Below the pieces are notes generated by a model that was not told the origin of the DNA, searched no databases, and was given only the letters and a program-made list of their open reading frames with translations. Of a stretch of 52,771 nt of DNA, positions 45,272-52,771 are shown in pieces; the stretch's first letter is position 1; every line of letters begins with the position of its first letter. The stretch lies in contig NZ_LUKZ01000009.1 of NCBI RefSeq assembly GCF_001633105.1, forward strand, positions 76,098 to 128,868. Direction: 5' to 3'. The stretch comes from Acidovorax sp. GW101-3H11 (GTDB taxonomy: Bacteria > Pseudomonadota > Gammaproteobacteria > Burkholderiales > Burkholderiaceae_C). A program made the translations under genes and the position numbers.

Positions 45272-47674
45272 ATGTCCCGATTCCAAGTGAAAAAAGTCGC
45301 CGTGCTCGGCGCAGGCGTGATGGGCGCGCAGATTGCCGCCCACCTCGTCAACGTGAAGGTGCCCGTGGTGCTGTTCGACCTGCCTGCGAAGGAAGGCCCC
45401 AAGAACGGCATCGTCACCAAGGCCGTCGAAGGCCTGAAGAAGCTCAAGCCCTCGCCCCTGGGCTTGGCCGATGATGCGGCGCTGATCCAGCAGGCCAACT
45501 ACGAAGAGCACATGCACCTGCTCAAGGAATGCGACCTCGTGATCGAGGCCATTGCCGAGCGCATGGACTGGAAGCTCGACCTCTACACGAAGATCGCGCC
45601 CCACGTGGCCAAGCACGCCATCCTGGCGTCCAACACCTCGGGCCTGTCGATCACCAAATTGAGCGAAGTGCTGCCCGAGAGCATCAAGCCCCGTTTCTGC
45701 GGCATCCACTTCTTCAATCCCCCGCGCTACATGACGCTGGTGGAGCTGATCAACACGCCCACCACCCAGCCAGAAGTGCTGGACCAGCTCGAAGCCTTTG
45801 TCACCAGCGGCCTGGGCAAGGGCGTGGTGCGCGCACACGACACCCCCAACTTCGTGGCCAACCGCGTGGGCATTGCGGGCATGCTGGCCACGATGAAGGA
45901 AGTCGAGAACTTTGGCCTGACCTACGACGTGGTGGACGACCTCACGGGCAAGAAGCTCGGCCGTGCATCCAGCGGCACCTTCCGCACTGCCGACGTGGTG
46001 GGCCTGGACACCATGGCCCACGTGATCAAGACGCTGCAGGACAACCTGAGCATCGAGACCGATCCGTTCTACGAAAGCTTTGGCACGCCCGCCGTGCTGA
46101 AAAAGCTGCTCGAGCTGGGCAACCTGGGTCAGAAGGCTAAGGCCGGTTTCTTCAAGAAGGTCGGCCGCGATGTGATGCGTTTTGAGCTGGACAGCGAAGA
46201 GTACGTGCCCGCCGGCCAGAAGGCCGACGAGGTGTACAGCCGCATGCTCAAGAAGCCCGCCGCCGAGCGCCTGCGCCTGCTGCGCAACGCCGAAGGTGCG
46301 CCCGGCCAGTTCCTCTGGGCCATTCTGCGCAACAGCTTCCACTACGCCGCCGTGCACCTGGGCACCATTGCCGACAACGCCCGCGATGTGGACCAGGCCA
46401 TGCGCTGGGGCTTTGGCATGAAGCAGGGCCCCTTCGAGCTGTGGCAGGAGGCAGGCTGGCTGGAAGTCGCCAAGATGATCCAGGAAGACATCGACGCCGG
46501 CAAGGCGCTGTGCAAAGCGCCGCTGCCCGAGTGGGTCTTCAAGGGCCCCGTGGCCGAAGCCGCTGGCGTGCACACCGCACAAGGCTCGTGGAGCGCATCG
46601 CAGAACAAGTTTGTGCCCCGCCGACAGCTGCCCGTGTACGAGCGCCAGATCTTCCCCGAGGCCCTGCTGGGCGAAACCAGCCTGCCCGACTGGCGCACCG
46701 CTGGCACGACCATTGCTGAATCGAAAGCCCTGCGCACCTGGACGCTCGACGGCCAGGTGCTCATCGCCAGCATCAAGAACAAGATGCACGCCATCAGCCC
46801 CGAAGTGATGGAAGCGCTGATGGAAGCGCTGGAGCTGGCCGAGTCCGAATACCAGGGCATGGTCATCTGGTCCGGTGACGCGCCGTTCAGCGTGGGCGCT
46901 GACCTGGAAGCCACCATGCCTGCGTTCATGGTCGGCGGTGCCGATGCGGTGGAAAGCATCGAGCAGGAACTGCAAAACCTGATGATGCGCATCCGCTACG
47001 CCCAGGTGCCTGTCGTCGCAGCCATCCACGGCATGGCGCTGGGCGGTGGCTGCGAGCTGGCCGTGTACTCGGCCAAGCGTGTGGCCCACATGGAAAGCTA
47101 CATCGGCCTGGTGGAAGTGGGCGTGGGCCTGGTGCCCGGCGCGGGCGGTCTGACCTACATCGCCCGCCGCGCGGCCGAGAACATGGCAGCTTCCACATCC
47201 AAGGACATCCTGCCTTTCCTGACCGAAGGCTTCACCGCCGCCGCCATGGCCAAGGTGGGCACCAGCGCGCTGGAGTCGCGCAAGCTGGGCTTCCTGCTGG
47301 ACGGCGACGTGATCGTCCCCCACAAGGACGAGCTGCTGTTCGTGGCCATCAACGAAGCCAAGTCCATGGCCGCCAGCGGCTGGTGTGCACCCCACAAGCG
47401 CCTGTTCCCCGTGGCAGGCCGCAGCGGCCTGGCCACCATCAAGGCGCAGCTGGTGAACATGCGCGACGGCGGCTTTATCAGCGCCTATGACTTCAAGATC
47501 GGCGCCATGATCGCCGAGGTGGTCTGTGGCGGCGATGTAGATGCCGGCTCGATGGTGAGCGAGGAATACCTGCTCACGCTGGAGCGCAAGGTGTTCTGTC
47601 ACCTGATCGCCCAGCCCAAGACGCATGAGCGCATCCTGGGCATGTTGTCCACCGGCAAGCCGGTTCGCAACTGA
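45272..47674 (+). CDS. Fused 3-hydroxyacyl-CoA dehydrogenase / enoyl-CoA hydratase
   Basis: This 800-aa enzyme carries out two steps of beta-oxidation. The N-terminal NAD-binding half has VLGAGVMGAQIAAHL (from residue 10) and HFFNPPRYMTLVEL. The C-terminal crotonase half has FSVGADL, GMALGGGCELAVYSAKRV and LVEVGVGLVPGAGG, with both catalytic glutamates seen. The order dehydrogenase-hydratase is the reverse of E. coli FadB and equals that of FadN-type proteins. The ATG at 45272 precedes MSRFQVKKVAVLGAG. The partner thiolase follows after a small thioesterase gene. Confidence 0.95.
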   Translation: MSRFQVKKVAVLGAGVMGAQIAAHLVNVKVPVVLFDLPAKEGPKNGIVTKAVEGLKKLKPSPLGLADDAALIQQANYEEHMHLLKECDLVIEAIAERMDWKLDLYTKIAPHVAKHAILASNTSGLSITKLSEVLPESIKPRFCGIHFFNPPRYMTLVELINTPTTQPEVLDQLEAFVTSGLGKGVVRAHDTPNFVANRVGIAGMLATMKEVENFGLTYDVVDDLTGKKLGRASSGTFRTADVVGLDTMAHVIKTLQDNLSIETDPFYESFGTPAVLKKLLELGNLGQKAKAGFFKKVGRDVMRFELDSEEYVPAGQKADEVYSRMLKKPAAERLRLLRNAEGAPGQFLWAILRNSFHYAAVHLGTIADNARDVDQAMRWGFGMKQGPFELWQEAGWLEVAKMIQEDIDAGKALCKAPLPEWVFKGPVAEAAGVHTAQGSWSASQNKFVPRRQLPVYERQIFPEALLGETSLPDWRTAGTTIAESKALRTWTLDGQVLIASIKNKMHAISPEVMEALMEALELAESEYQGMVIWSGDAPFSVGADLEATMPAFMVGGADAVESIEQELQNLMMRIRYAQVPVVAAIHGMALGGGCELAVYSAKRVAHMESYIGLVEVGVGLVPGAGGLTYIARRAAENMAASTSKDILPFLTEGFTAAAMAKVGTSALESRKLGFLLDGDVIVPHKDELLFVAINEAKSMAASGWCAPHKRLFPVAGRSGLATIKAQLVNMRDGGFISAYDFKIGAMIAEVVCGGDVDAGSMVSEEYLLTLERKVFCHLIAQPKTHERILGMLSTGKPVRN

Positions 47675-47706
47675 TCCGGACGTCGATGGATAACCGGTAG
47701 ACCGAC

Positions 47707-48216
47707 ATGAGCGAACACGCCCCCAACAAATTGCAGCGCTCGCTGATGCGCCTGGACGAGGCCCCCGCCTTCATGCGTGGCTTTGTACAGAACATCATCC
47801 TGCGCCGGGCTGTGCCCTTTACCGGTACGGCCGGGGTGAAGTTCGTGTCGCTCACGCCCGAGCGGGTCGAAGTGCATCTTGCCAACGAGCATCGTGTGCA
47901 AAACCACATTGGTGGTGTGCACGCCTCGGCCATGAACCTGCTGGCCGAAACGGCCACCGGCATGGTCGTGGGCATGAACGTGCGCGACGACTGCCTGCCG
48001 CTGGCCAAGGAGCTGAGCATGGCGTTCAAGAAGCGCGCCACGGGCGGCCTCAAAGCCGTGGCCACGCTGACCGCCGAGCAGCGCGCCGCCATGTTGGCCA
48101 GCGACAAGGGCGAGGTGCAGGTGAAGGTCACCGTGACCGACGAAGCCGGTGTGGAGCCGGTCGAATGTGTATTTACGTGGGCCTGGGTTCCTTCCAGCCG
48201 CCCCCCCAAGAATTGA
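47707..48216 (+). CDS. DUF4442/PaaI-like hotdog-fold thioesterase
   Basis: This is a 169-aa single hotdog domain with VQNHIGGVHASAMNLLAETATGMVVGMNV, the region that holds the active-site turn, and a C-terminal VKVTVTDEAGVEPVECVFTWAWV strand pair. It may hydrolyse acyl-CoA to free CoA in the oxidation pathway. It lies between the fused oxidation gene (32 bp upstream) and the thiolase (12 bp downstream). The exact substrate is unknown. Confidence 0.83.
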   Translation: MSEHAPNKLQRSLMRLDEAPAFMRGFVQNIILRRAVPFTGTAGVKFVSLTPERVEVHLANEHRVQNHIGGVHASAMNLLAETATGMVVGMNVRDDCLPLAKELSMAFKKRATGGLKAVATLTAEQRAAMLASDKGEVQVKVTVTDEAGVEPVECVFTWAWVPSSRPPKN

Positions 48217-48228
48217 AGGAGTTTCACC

Positions 48229-49428
48229 ATGGCTCAAAAACAAGTCCAGGACGCCTACATCGTCGCCGCCACGCGCACACCCATCGGGCGCTCGGGCCGC
48301 GGTTATTTCAAGAACACCCGGCCTGACGACCTGCTGGTCGCAGCGATCAAGAGCGCCATGCTGCAGGTGCCCACGCTGGACCCCAAGGCGATTGAAGACG
48401 CGATCATCGGCTGCTCATTCCCCGAAGGCGAGCAAGGCATGAACATGGCCCGTATCGCCGTGGGCCTGGCGTTCAACCATCCCGTGGGCGGCGTGACCGT
48501 GAACCGCTTCTGCGCATCCGGCATCACCGCGTTGCAGATGGCTGCCGACCGCATCCGCGTGGGCGAGGCCGATGTGCTGATCGCCGGTGGCGCCGAATCC
48601 ATGAGCCTGGTGCCCATGGGCGGCAACAAGCCATCGTTCAACGCCGAAGTGTTTGCGCGTGACGAAGACGTGGGCATTGCCTACGGCATGGGTTTGACCG
48701 CAGAAAAAGTCGCCCAGCAGTGGAAGATCAGCCGCGAAGCGCAGGACGCGTTCGCCCTCGAATCCCACCTGCGTGCCATCAAGGCGCAAAAGGCCGGTGA
48801 GTTCACCGACGAAATCACCCCCTTCGAAGTTGTGGAGCGTTCACCCAACCTCGCCACGGGCGAAGTGGTGGAAAAGCGCCGCACCGTGAGCCTGGACGAA
48901 GGCCCGCGCCCCGACACGTCCCTGGAAGGCCTGGCCAAGCTCAAGCCCGTGTTCGCGGCGCGCGGCAGCGTCACGGCGGGCAACAGCTCGCAGACCAGCG
49001 ATGGCGCGGGCGCCCTCATCGTGGCCAGCGAAAAGGCGGTGAAGCAGTTTGGCCTGACGCCCCTCGCGCGCTTTGTGAGCTACGCGGCGCGTGGCGTGCC
49101 GCCTGAGATCATGGGCATTGGCCCTATCGAAGCGATTCCGGCAGCCTTGCGTTACGCGGGTCTCAAGAGCGATGACATTGGCTGGTATGAGTTGAACGAA
49201 GCGTTTGCGGCGCAGTCGCTGGCGGTGATCAACACGCTGGGCTTGAACCCAGCGAACGTGAACCCCATGGGCGGCGCGATTGCGCTGGGGCATCCGCTTG
49301 GGGCGACCGGTGCGATTCGGGCGGCTACGGTGGTGCACGCACTGCGTCGCCACAAGCTGAAGTACGGCATGGTCACGATGTGTGTAGGTACCGGCCAAGG
49401 CGCCGCCGGCATCATCGAGGCTTTGTAA
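48229..49428 (+). CDS. fadA: Acetyl-CoA C-acyltransferase (thiolase)
   Basis: Thiolase cleaves 3-ketoacyl-CoA in the last beta-oxidation step. The 399-aa protein has the nucleophile Cys in VNRFCASGITALQMAA and the C-terminal GHPLGATGAIRA and CVGTGQGAAGIIEAL motifs with the second Cys and His. GGAG precedes the ATG by 8 bp. It completes a full spiral of beta-oxidation with the dehydrogenase and the fused enzyme upstream. Confidence 0.96.
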   Translation: MAQKQVQDAYIVAATRTPIGRSGRGYFKNTRPDDLLVAAIKSAMLQVPTLDPKAIEDAIIGCSFPEGEQGMNMARIAVGLAFNHPVGGVTVNRFCASGITALQMAADRIRVGEADVLIAGGAESMSLVPMGGNKPSFNAEVFARDEDVGIAYGMGLTAEKVAQQWKISREAQDAFALESHLRAIKAQKAGEFTDEITPFEVVERSPNLATGEVVEKRRTVSLDEGPRPDTSLEGLAKLKPVFAARGSVTAGNSSQTSDGAGALIVASEKAVKQFGLTPLARFVSYAARGVPPEIMGIGPIEAIPAALRYAGLKSDDIGWYELNEAFAAQSLAVINTLGLNPANVNPMGGAIALGHPLGATGAIRAATVVHALRRHKLKYGMVTMCVGTGQGAAGIIEAL

Positions 49429-49711
49429 CTGGCTACTGCGCGGGCCATCTGCGTCGTTGGGCGGTGCTCGGAATCCTCACGTACAGGAAGTACGTTCCGG
49501 TTCCTGTGCTCCGTCCGCCTAGCAGCTGATCCCGCTCGCTACGCCCTGGAGGGCGGGGGGTGAAGGCATGGGGAACCGGGGCGGGAAGATTTTGGATCTG
49601 ACCTCAACCCCACCCGTTCGGGCTGAGCTTGTCGAAGCCAGGGCCTAGCCTTCAGCGATAGTTTCTTTTCTTCAAGCCGGCGCAGATCGGTTTCGAAACA
49701 AGGAGACAGAC
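49429..49711. other. Intergenic region with two repeat elements, no gene
   Basis: This 283-bp gap contains an inverted-repeat element around 49478-49520 (ACGTAC-AGGAA-GTACGT, then TTCCGGTTCCTGTG) and a GCTGAGCTTGTCGAAG module at 49622-49637. It also holds the AAGGAG ribosome-binding site for the hydrolase. No coding frame is convincing. Confidence 0.6.
49622..49637. repeat. GCTGAGC..TCGAAG module, copy 1
   Basis: GCTGAGCTTGTCGAAG here and GCTGAGCCTATCGAAG at 52535-52550 agree at 14 of 16 positions. Such modules are common between genes in this bacterial group (recalled), and both copies lie outside genes. Confidence 0.6.
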
Positions 49712-50602
49712 ATGGACAAGCAAACCTTGCAGGTCAACGGTGCAGTGTCTTTGGCGCTGCGTGTTTACGAGCCCGAGGGCGCTCCGCGCGCCAGCGTCGT
49801 CATCGGCGGCGCGATGGGGGTGCGGCAGGCGTTCTACGAGGCCTTTGCGCTGTGGATGGCGCAGCAGGGGTTTCGGGTCACTACGTTTGACTACCGCGGC
49901 CACGGCGATTCGCTGCAGGGCGCCATGCGCGATGTGAAGGCGGATCTGTTCGATTGGGCGGAGGACTACGAGGCAGTGATCACAGCCGCCAAGGCCGCGC
50001 TGCCGTCGCAGCCGCTGTATTTGCTGGGCCACAGCCTGGGTGCGCAGTTGCCGGGCTTGCTGAAAAAGCCCGAGCAGGTGGCGGGCCTGCTCAGCGTGGC
50101 CGCAGGCAGCGGTTACTGGCGCGACAACGCGCCGCAGCTCAAGCGCATCGTTCCGTATTTCTGGTGGGTGCTGGTGCCGCTGGCCACGCGGCTGTGCGGG
50201 TACTTTCCGGGGCGCACGCTCAAGAAGGTGGGCGACCTGCCTGCGGGGGTGATCCTGCAGTGGCGGCGCTGGTGTCTTCATCCTGCCTACATGGTGGGCG
50301 CCGAGGGGCCTGCAGTGGCGCAGAGTTATGGCGCAGTGCGGTTCCCGGTGCTGGCGCTGTCGATGGCGGACGACGAGCTGATGACCTTGCGCGGCACGCA
50401 CAACCTGGTGAACCTGTACGCCAACACCGAGCGCCAGGTGGAGAGCATCACGCCGGCCGACCTGCAGGTGCGGCGCATCGGGCACTTCGGGTTCTTTCGT
50501 GACCAGTTCCGCCAAAGTCTGTGGCCGCGAGCAGCGGCTGCACTGGTCGCCCTGGGCGGCGGCGGAATGCCCCATGGCGAAGTCACCGGTACGACGGCCT
50601 GA
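49712..50602 (+). CDS. Alpha/beta hydrolase
   Basis: The 296-aa protein has a serine hydrolase elbow LLGHSLGAQL, a upstream DYRGHGDS segment and an overall alpha/beta fold. The likely nucleophile is the Ser of GHSLG. It resembles predicted hydrolases annotated as COG4757-like, of unknown substrate; in this setting an ester or acyl-CoA is plausible. The ATG at 49712 has AAGGAG 7 bp upstream. It belongs to the fatty acid block but has its own gap. Confidence 0.85.
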   Translation: MDKQTLQVNGAVSLALRVYEPEGAPRASVVIGGAMGVRQAFYEAFALWMAQQGFRVTTFDYRGHGDSLQGAMRDVKADLFDWAEDYEAVITAAKAALPSQPLYLLGHSLGAQLPGLLKKPEQVAGLLSVAAGSGYWRDNAPQLKRIVPYFWWVLVPLATRLCGYFPGRTLKKVGDLPAGVILQWRRWCLHPAYMVGAEGPAVAQSYGAVRFPVLALSMADDELMTLRGTHNLVNLYANTERQVESITPADLQVRRIGHFGFFRDQFRQSLWPRAAAALVALGGGGMPHGEVTGTTA

Positions 50603-50629
50603 GCGGTTGTTTCGCGGCACACTCGCAGC

Positions 50630-51496
50630 ATGACTTCCTCTTCATCCACGTCTTCGTCTTCGTCCTCTGTTGCTCACCCGCTGGACGAAGCGCTGCAGCT
50701 GACGGCCTCGTCCGCCGCAGTGGGCCAGTACGAAGGGCAGACCCACCCCGGCTACTGGAACATGGTGGGCCCGTTTGGTGGCATCACCGCCGCCACACTG
50801 CTGCAGGCCATCCTGCAGCACCCGGACCGGCTGGGCGATCCGCTGTCGCTCACCGTCAACTATGCGGGCGCTTTGACCGCTGGTGCGTTTACCGTGCAGG
50901 CCACGCCTGTGCGCACCAACCGCTCCACCCAGCACTGGACGCTGTCCATCCTGCAGGCCGGTGCCGACGGTGCGCAGGTGGTCGCCACCACCGCCACCGC
51001 CGTCACGGCCGTGCGCCGCGAGACCTGGAGCGTGGGCGATGTGCCCATGCCGCAGGTGCCTCCCCCCGCAGAACAGAAGGCCATCGTCGCCCCATTGGGT
51101 GCTGTGGAGTGGCTCAACCGCTACGAGATGCGCCCCATTGCCGGCTTCATCCCGCGCACCTGGGACGGCAGTGGCGACCACAGCCTCACGCAGCTGTGGA
51201 TGCGCGACACCCCCCCGCGCCCGCTCGATTTTGTGGCGCTGTCTGCCCTGGTCGATGTCTTCTTCCCCCGCGTGTGGCTGCGCCGTGCGCGCCAGGTGCC
51301 TGCGGGCACGGTGTCGATCACGGTGTACTTCCATGCCACGGCAGAGCAGCTGCAGGCCACGGGCACAGGTTTCCTGCTCGGCCAGGCGCGTGGTCAGGAG
51401 TTTCGCAACGGCTTCTTCGACCAGACCGTGCAGCTGTGGAACGAAGCGGGCACCATGCTGGCCACCAGCCACCAGATCGTTTACTACAAGGAATAG
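50630..51496 (+). CDS. TesB-like acyl-CoA thioesterase (double hotdog)
   Basis: The 288-aa protein shows two hotdog halves: GYWNMVGPFGGITAATLLQAILQHP and TVNYAGALTAGAFTVQATPVRTNRSTQHWTLS in the first, PRPLDFVALSALVDVFFPRVW and FLLGQARGQEFRNGFFDQTVQLWNEAGTMLATSHQIVYYKE in the second. This is the TesB-type layout. The N-terminus is Ser-rich (MTSSSSTSSSSSSV). It frees fatty acids from CoA in the cytoplasm. The start ATG follows the hydrolase by 27 bp. Confidence 0.86.
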   Translation: MTSSSSTSSSSSSVAHPLDEALQLTASSAAVGQYEGQTHPGYWNMVGPFGGITAATLLQAILQHPDRLGDPLSLTVNYAGALTAGAFTVQATPVRTNRSTQHWTLSILQAGADGAQVVATTATAVTAVRRETWSVGDVPMPQVPPPAEQKAIVAPLGAVEWLNRYEMRPIAGFIPRTWDGSGDHSLTQLWMRDTPPRPLDFVALSALVDVFFPRVWLRRARQVPAGTVSITVYFHATAEQLQATGTGFLLGQARGQEFRNGFFDQTVQLWNEAGTMLATSHQIVYYKE

Positions 51497-51571
51497 GAAG
51501 TCGGCCTGTTGCTCTGTGCCGTGCACCATTCCTTTCGTCCCAATCCATCAGACCCCGGAGCCTTCACCACC

Positions 51572-52348
51572 ATGACCGAAGCCACCCAAGACATCCTTGC
51601 CCACACCGAAGCGGGCGTGACCACCATCACCTTCAACCGCGTGGACAAGAAGAACTCCATCACTCGCGACATGTATGCGGCCATGGCCGATGCGCTCGAT
51701 GCTGCCAAGGCCGATGCCAGCGTGCGTGTGGTGGTGTTTCAGGGCGACGTGGCCATCTTCAGCGCGGGCAATGACATCGGCGACTTTCTGCAGCAGCCGC
51801 CTGCCACGCAGGACTCGCCCGTGTTCCGTTTTCTGCGCGGCATCGCCACCTTCCCCAAGCCCGTGATCGCTTCGGTCTGCGGCCCGGCCGTGGGCATCGG
51901 CACCACCATGCTGTTCCACTGCGATCTGGTCTATGCGGGCGACAACGCGGCGTTCTCCATGCCCTTCGTCAACCTGGGCCTGTGCCCCGAGGCGGCGTCG
52001 AGTCTGCTGGTGCCGCAGATGCTGGGGTATCACCGCGCGGCCGAAGCGCTGCTGCTGGGAGAGCCTTTCATGGCCGAGGCTGCGTTGGAGGTGGGCCTGG
52101 TGAACCGTGTGGTGCCACCGACGGAGTGCAATGCCTATGCCCAGGCCCAGGCAAAGAAGCTGGCGGCCAAGCCGCTGTCGTCGCTCATCGAAACCAAGCG
52201 GTTGATGAAGGGTGGGCAGACGGCGAAGGTGCTGGAGGTGATGGCGGAAGAGGGTGAGAGCTTTGGGCGCATGTTGCGCGAGCCTGCGGCCCGGGAAGCG
52301 TTCTCGGCGTTTATGGAGAAGCGCCGTCCCGATTTCAGCGCTGTCTGA
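51572..52348 (+). CDS. Enoyl-CoA hydratase/isomerase family protein
   Basis: The 258-aa crotonase-fold enzyme has VTTITFNRVDKKNSIT, the oxyanion-hole segments FSAGNDIGDF and CGPAVGIGTTML, and LGLCPEAASS where E. coli-type hydratases carry the second glutamate. It probably hydrates or isomerises enoyl-CoA. The start at 51572 precedes MTEATQDILAHTEAG. It is the last gene of the lipid block, 75 bp behind the thioesterase. The position of only one clear catalytic acid leaves isomerase activity open. Confidence 0.9.
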   Translation: MTEATQDILAHTEAGVTTITFNRVDKKNSITRDMYAAMADALDAAKADASVRVVVFQGDVAIFSAGNDIGDFLQQPPATQDSPVFRFLRGIATFPKPVIASVCGPAVGIGTTMLFHCDLVYAGDNAAFSMPFVNLGLCPEAASSLLVPQMLGYHRAAEALLLGEPFMAEAALEVGLVNRVVPPTECNAYAQAQAKKLAAKPLSSLIETKRLMKGGQTAKVLEVMAEEGESFGRMLREPAAREAFSAFMEKRRPDFSAV

Positions 52349-52468
52349 AATCCGGTCGCCGCGTGAGCGGTGCGGACTGCGGAGCAGGCCGACGGCGGTT
52401 TCGCTAAAAGCACCGACCGGATTTCGGCGCACTCTGAGTCCTTGGGTCTTGGTCATTTTGGCTGCTGG

Positions 52469-52508
52469 CGCCTGTCTATCAAGTGCTGGCAGCCATTGTT
52501 TTTTGTAG
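52469..52508. repeat. Degenerate copy of the hairpin repeat
   Basis: CTGTCTATCAAG (52481-52492) matches TTGTCTATCAAG in the loop region of the copy at 1321-1374, and ATTGTTTTTTGTAG (52495-52508) matches the end of the copy at 44761-44800. The flanking arms GGCTGCTGGC and GCTGGCAGCC pair only imperfectly. Confidence 0.6.
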
Positions 52509-52534
52509 TTTTCGAGTTTCCGCCTGCTGTTTGA

Positions 52535-52550
52535 GCTGAGCCTATCGAAG
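52535..52550. repeat. GCTGAGC..TCGAAG module, copy 2
   Basis: GCTGAGCCTATCGAAG; differs at two positions from the copy at 49622-49637. Confidence 0.55.
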
Positions 52551-52623
52551 TTTGGGCGTGCTTGGTTTTAGTGCGGAAGCCGGGTCTCGGCCCGGCGGCC
52601 GAGGTACTTGTTCTTTGCTTCGC

Positions 52624-52771
52624 TGTTCAGACCGGACACATGGTTAACAGGTGTGCGGGGACATGGTTAACACTTTCGGTGAACTTCGCCGGAGGTCGCT
52701 ATGCCATGGAAGGCTTGCAACACCATGAACCTGAGACAGGAATTCGTTGAACTGGCAAGGCAAGAGGGCTC
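52624..52771 (+). mobile_element. Left end of an IS481-family insertion sequence (cut by window end)
   Basis: Two exact copies of ACATGGTTAACA (52638-52649 and 52661-52672), 23 bp apart, precede a transposase start. Such doubled GTTAACCATGT-type motifs are typical of IS481-family ends. The outer boundary near 52624 (TGTTCAGACCGG) is a guess. The element runs past the window. Confidence 0.7.
52701..52771 (+). CDS. IS481-family transposase, N-terminus only
   Basis: The frame starts MPWKACNTMNLRQEFVELA, which matches the N-terminus of IS481-type transposases (MPWKE..xM..R.EFV.LA). A GGAGG ribosome-binding site lies 5 bp upstream (52691-52695). Only about 23 codons lie in the window, so the catalytic core cannot be judged. 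Confidence 0.75.
   Translation, partial: MPWKACNTMNLRQEFVELARQEG

Larger units (their letters stand above)
52349..52623. other. Intergenic region with repeat copies before an IS element
   Basis: This stretch holds a repeat copy (52469-52508) related to the hairpin at 1321-1374 and a GCTGAGC..TCGAAG module (52535-52550). Small open frames here have no family similarity or ribosome-binding sites. I see no gene. Confidence 0.6.

Noticed and set aside
45023-47626. An 867-codon minus-strand frame
   Set aside because: Antisense shadow of the fused beta-oxidation gene; no recognisable motif.
50521-51774. A 417-codon plus-strand frame
   Set aside because: Overlaps the TesB-like gene in another frame; the translation is Arg/His/Pro-rich without family similarity.
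52254-52508. An 84-codon plus-strand frame at the end of the lipid block
   Set aside because: Half of it overlaps the enoyl-CoA hydratase gene and the rest crosses a repeat.

Overview
The window reads as chromosome of a GC-rich betaproteobacterium of the Comamonadaceae (Acidovorax-like). This is inferred from the gene types and order, from the GC-rich codon use, and from short repeats typical of that group: CTCCTAAAA...AATAGC / AAGCGGTAGCAGCTATT modules, GCTGAGC..TCGAAG modules, and GC-rich hairpins ending at stop codons. No species call is possible from sequence reading alone, and no rRNA, tRNA or CRISPR array was seen.

Layout. (1) 1-7.7 kb is housekeeping and storage: a YgjP-type metalloprotease, a rhodanese, a BON-LysM protein, type III pantothenate kinase (coaX), a TPR protein, a TetR regulator, a polyhydroxyalkanoate phasin, and a two-domain fatty acyl-CoA reductase of the Marinobacter type. 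(2) 7.8-37.8 kb is a large surface locus. It starts with rfbBDAC (dTDP-L-rhamnose) and two glycosyltransferases. A type II secretion operon (gspE-F-G-H-I-J-K-L-M-N-D) follows, then a lipoprotein, an unrecognised secreted protein that looks very highly expressed, a second lipoprotein and a PpiC-like chaperone. The glycan genes then resume: a GT2, a WsaF-like glycosyltransferase, a sugar epimerase, the Wzm/Wzt ABC exporter, an acyltransferase-like protein, a methyltransferase with a C-terminal coiled coil, a hexapeptide acetyltransferase, a lytic transglycosylase and a WecA-like initiating transferase. (3) 37.9-42.0 kb holds argB, a two-component system and a SlmA-like regulator. (4) 42.1-52.3 kb is a fatty-acid oxidation block: a TetR regulator with a palindromic operator, an acyl-CoA dehydrogenase, a fused hydroxyacyl-CoA dehydrogenase/enoyl-CoA hydratase, a thiolase, two thioesterase-like hotdog proteins, an alpha/beta hydrolase and an enoyl-CoA hydratase. 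(5) The window ends inside the left end of an IS481-family element.

The most interesting unit is the surface locus. A complete-looking secretion operon sits between two halves of a rhamnose-containing, ABC-exported glycan cluster. Its ATPase carries two tandem c-di-GMP-binding (MshEN) motifs. Directly downstream is a secreted protein with a strong sigma70-like promoter and codon use of an abundant protein. I infer a dedicated machine that secretes a surface-coat (S-layer-like) or adhesive protein and a glycan that anchors or decorates it, possibly gated by c-di-GMP. This is a hypothesis: the parts are seen, the link between them is inferred.

A second theme is short repeats entering genes. 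One copy supplies the start codon and signal-peptide core of a DUF2147 protein, and other fragments lie in frame in a histidine kinase, in rfbD and at the N-terminus of the first gene.
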